A stretch of 21,098 nt of DNA from Clostridiaceae bacterium (lineage in GTDB: Bacteria; Bacillota; Clostridia; Oscillospirales; Acutalibacteraceae). The notes under the pieces are model-generated. The model was not told where the DNA came from and searched no databases. It saw only the letters and a program-made list of their open reading frames with translations. The position numbers and the translations under genes are program-made. This document shows, piece after piece, positions 20,699 to 21,098 of this stretch (position 1 is its first letter; every line of letters starts with the position of its first letter). The stretch is from positions 1-21,098 of the forward strand of contig CAJGBX010000012.1 in NCBI GenBank assembly GCA_904501685.1. Reading direction: 5' to 3'.

Positions 20699-21098
20699 TT
20701 AAATGTCCACAGGGTATTCTGCGTTACGGTCAGTTGGGATAAAGCGGATATCGAATGTAAATTCTTCATCGTCAAAACGATATTTTTTATCTAACATCGG
20801 TCCGCAGGAGTTCGAACCAACACCGCTTTGCTTATAGTCAACCGAAAGTACAGTTTTTTCCGAGCGCGGCAGTTCAAAATTATGTGCGGTATTTGTGAGT
20901 TCGATAGGTGAATAGGGAAGTGCTGAAAATTCAAACGAATCATTTTCATTTGAAACAACTAAGCCTACACCGTCTGAACGGTGTAAATAAGCCCAGTAGG
21001 TTTTCCAATGGTTTCCGTTTTCCTGCGGTTTTATGTGTTGCTGAAACTCATTTTGAACCTTATTGGAAAATTTGCCCATATATGACGCATTATGGCGG
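20699..21098 (-). CDS. Beta-galactosidase (GH2, LacZ type), C-terminal part only
   Basis: Partial: the frame is open through the right window edge (at least 133 residues visible), so the Met encoded at 21077-21079 is internal, not a start. The visible part matches the LacZ small-chain domain (Bgal_small_N, domain 5): PQENGNH, then FEFSALPYSPIELTNTAHNF, LSVDYKQSGVGSNSCGP and a final Y-x-F/FDIRFIP strand. LacZ hydrolyses lactose and other beta-galactosides; the catalytic residues lie outside the window, so activity cannot be judged. A terminator shared with dnaJ follows. No neighbour ties it to a sugar operon within the window. Confidence 0.85.
   Translation of the reverse strand, partial: RHNASYMGKFSNKVQNEFQQHIKPQENGNHWKTYWAYLHRSDGVGLVVSNENDSFEFSALPYSPIELTNTAHNFELPRSEKTVLSVDYKQSGVGSNSCGPMLDKKYRFDDEEFTFDIRFIPTDRNAEYPVDI

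Noticed and set aside
20699..21079. Stand-alone 126-residue protein starting at the Met at 21079.
   Set aside because: The frame continues open to the window edge with sequence (HNASYMGKF) that fits the interior of LacZ, so this is a truncated view of a larger gene.

Overview
The window looks like a chromosomal segment of a low-to-moderate-GC, anaerobic, spore-forming or spore-derived Firmicute of the class Clostridia (Ruminococcaceae/Oscillospiraceae-like). This rests on a recognisable Spo0A, a CIRCE-controlled hrcA-grpE-dnaK-dnaJ operon, a Rex redox repressor, strong AGGAGG-type ribosome binding sites and frequent TTG/GTG starts. It reads as core genome: I see no integrase, transposase, phage, CRISPR or RNA gene. 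No stretch over about 200 bp lacks a gene. The taxon is inferred from protein character only.

Layout. 61-1601 (+): two tandem paralogous zinc-ribbon/one-TM proteins, separated by an intrinsic terminator. 1659-3053 (+): asparaginyl-tRNA synthetase. 3116-5241 (-): two adjacent CobW/COG0523-type GTPases in one transcription unit. The first carries the CxCC motif and a very His-rich insert. The second lacks CxCC and is fused to a YcgQ/DUF1980-like domain. 5424-7742 (+): a malate/lactate dehydrogenase of the Ldh2 family followed by malic enzyme. 7803-9031 (-): histidine phosphatase then MntP manganese exporter. 9288-10067 (+): spo0A. 10097-10777 (-): DUF421/YetF-like membrane protein. 10862-14677 (-): aconitase, isocitrate dehydrogenase and rex, transcribed in that order. 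14857-15747 (+): a TIM-barrel sugar isomerase/epimerase. 15922-20651 (+): hrcA-grpE-dnaK-dnaJ. 20699-21098 (-): the C-terminal end of a LacZ-type beta-galactosidase, cut by the window edge.

How the parts fit. Aconitase plus isocitrate dehydrogenase form the oxidative arm from citrate to 2-oxoglutarate (glutamate supply, NAD(P)H production). They are transcribed with the NADH/NAD+ sensor Rex, and a near-consensus Rex operator lies directly on the -35 hexamer of the operon promoter. This reads as an autoregulated redox feedback loop. The malate dehydrogenase-like/malic enzyme pair is a second dicarboxylate-redox module. The heat-shock operon is a classical HrcA/CIRCE circuit. spo0A has two consensus 0A boxes in the intergenic region it shares with the divergent phosphatase-mntP unit.

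Nothing here is an obviously new defence or mobile system. The best candidates for new biology are the Rex-controlled acn-icd-rex operon, the CobW-DUF1980 fusion beside the His-repeat GTPase, and the spo0A/phosphatase-mntP divergent control region.
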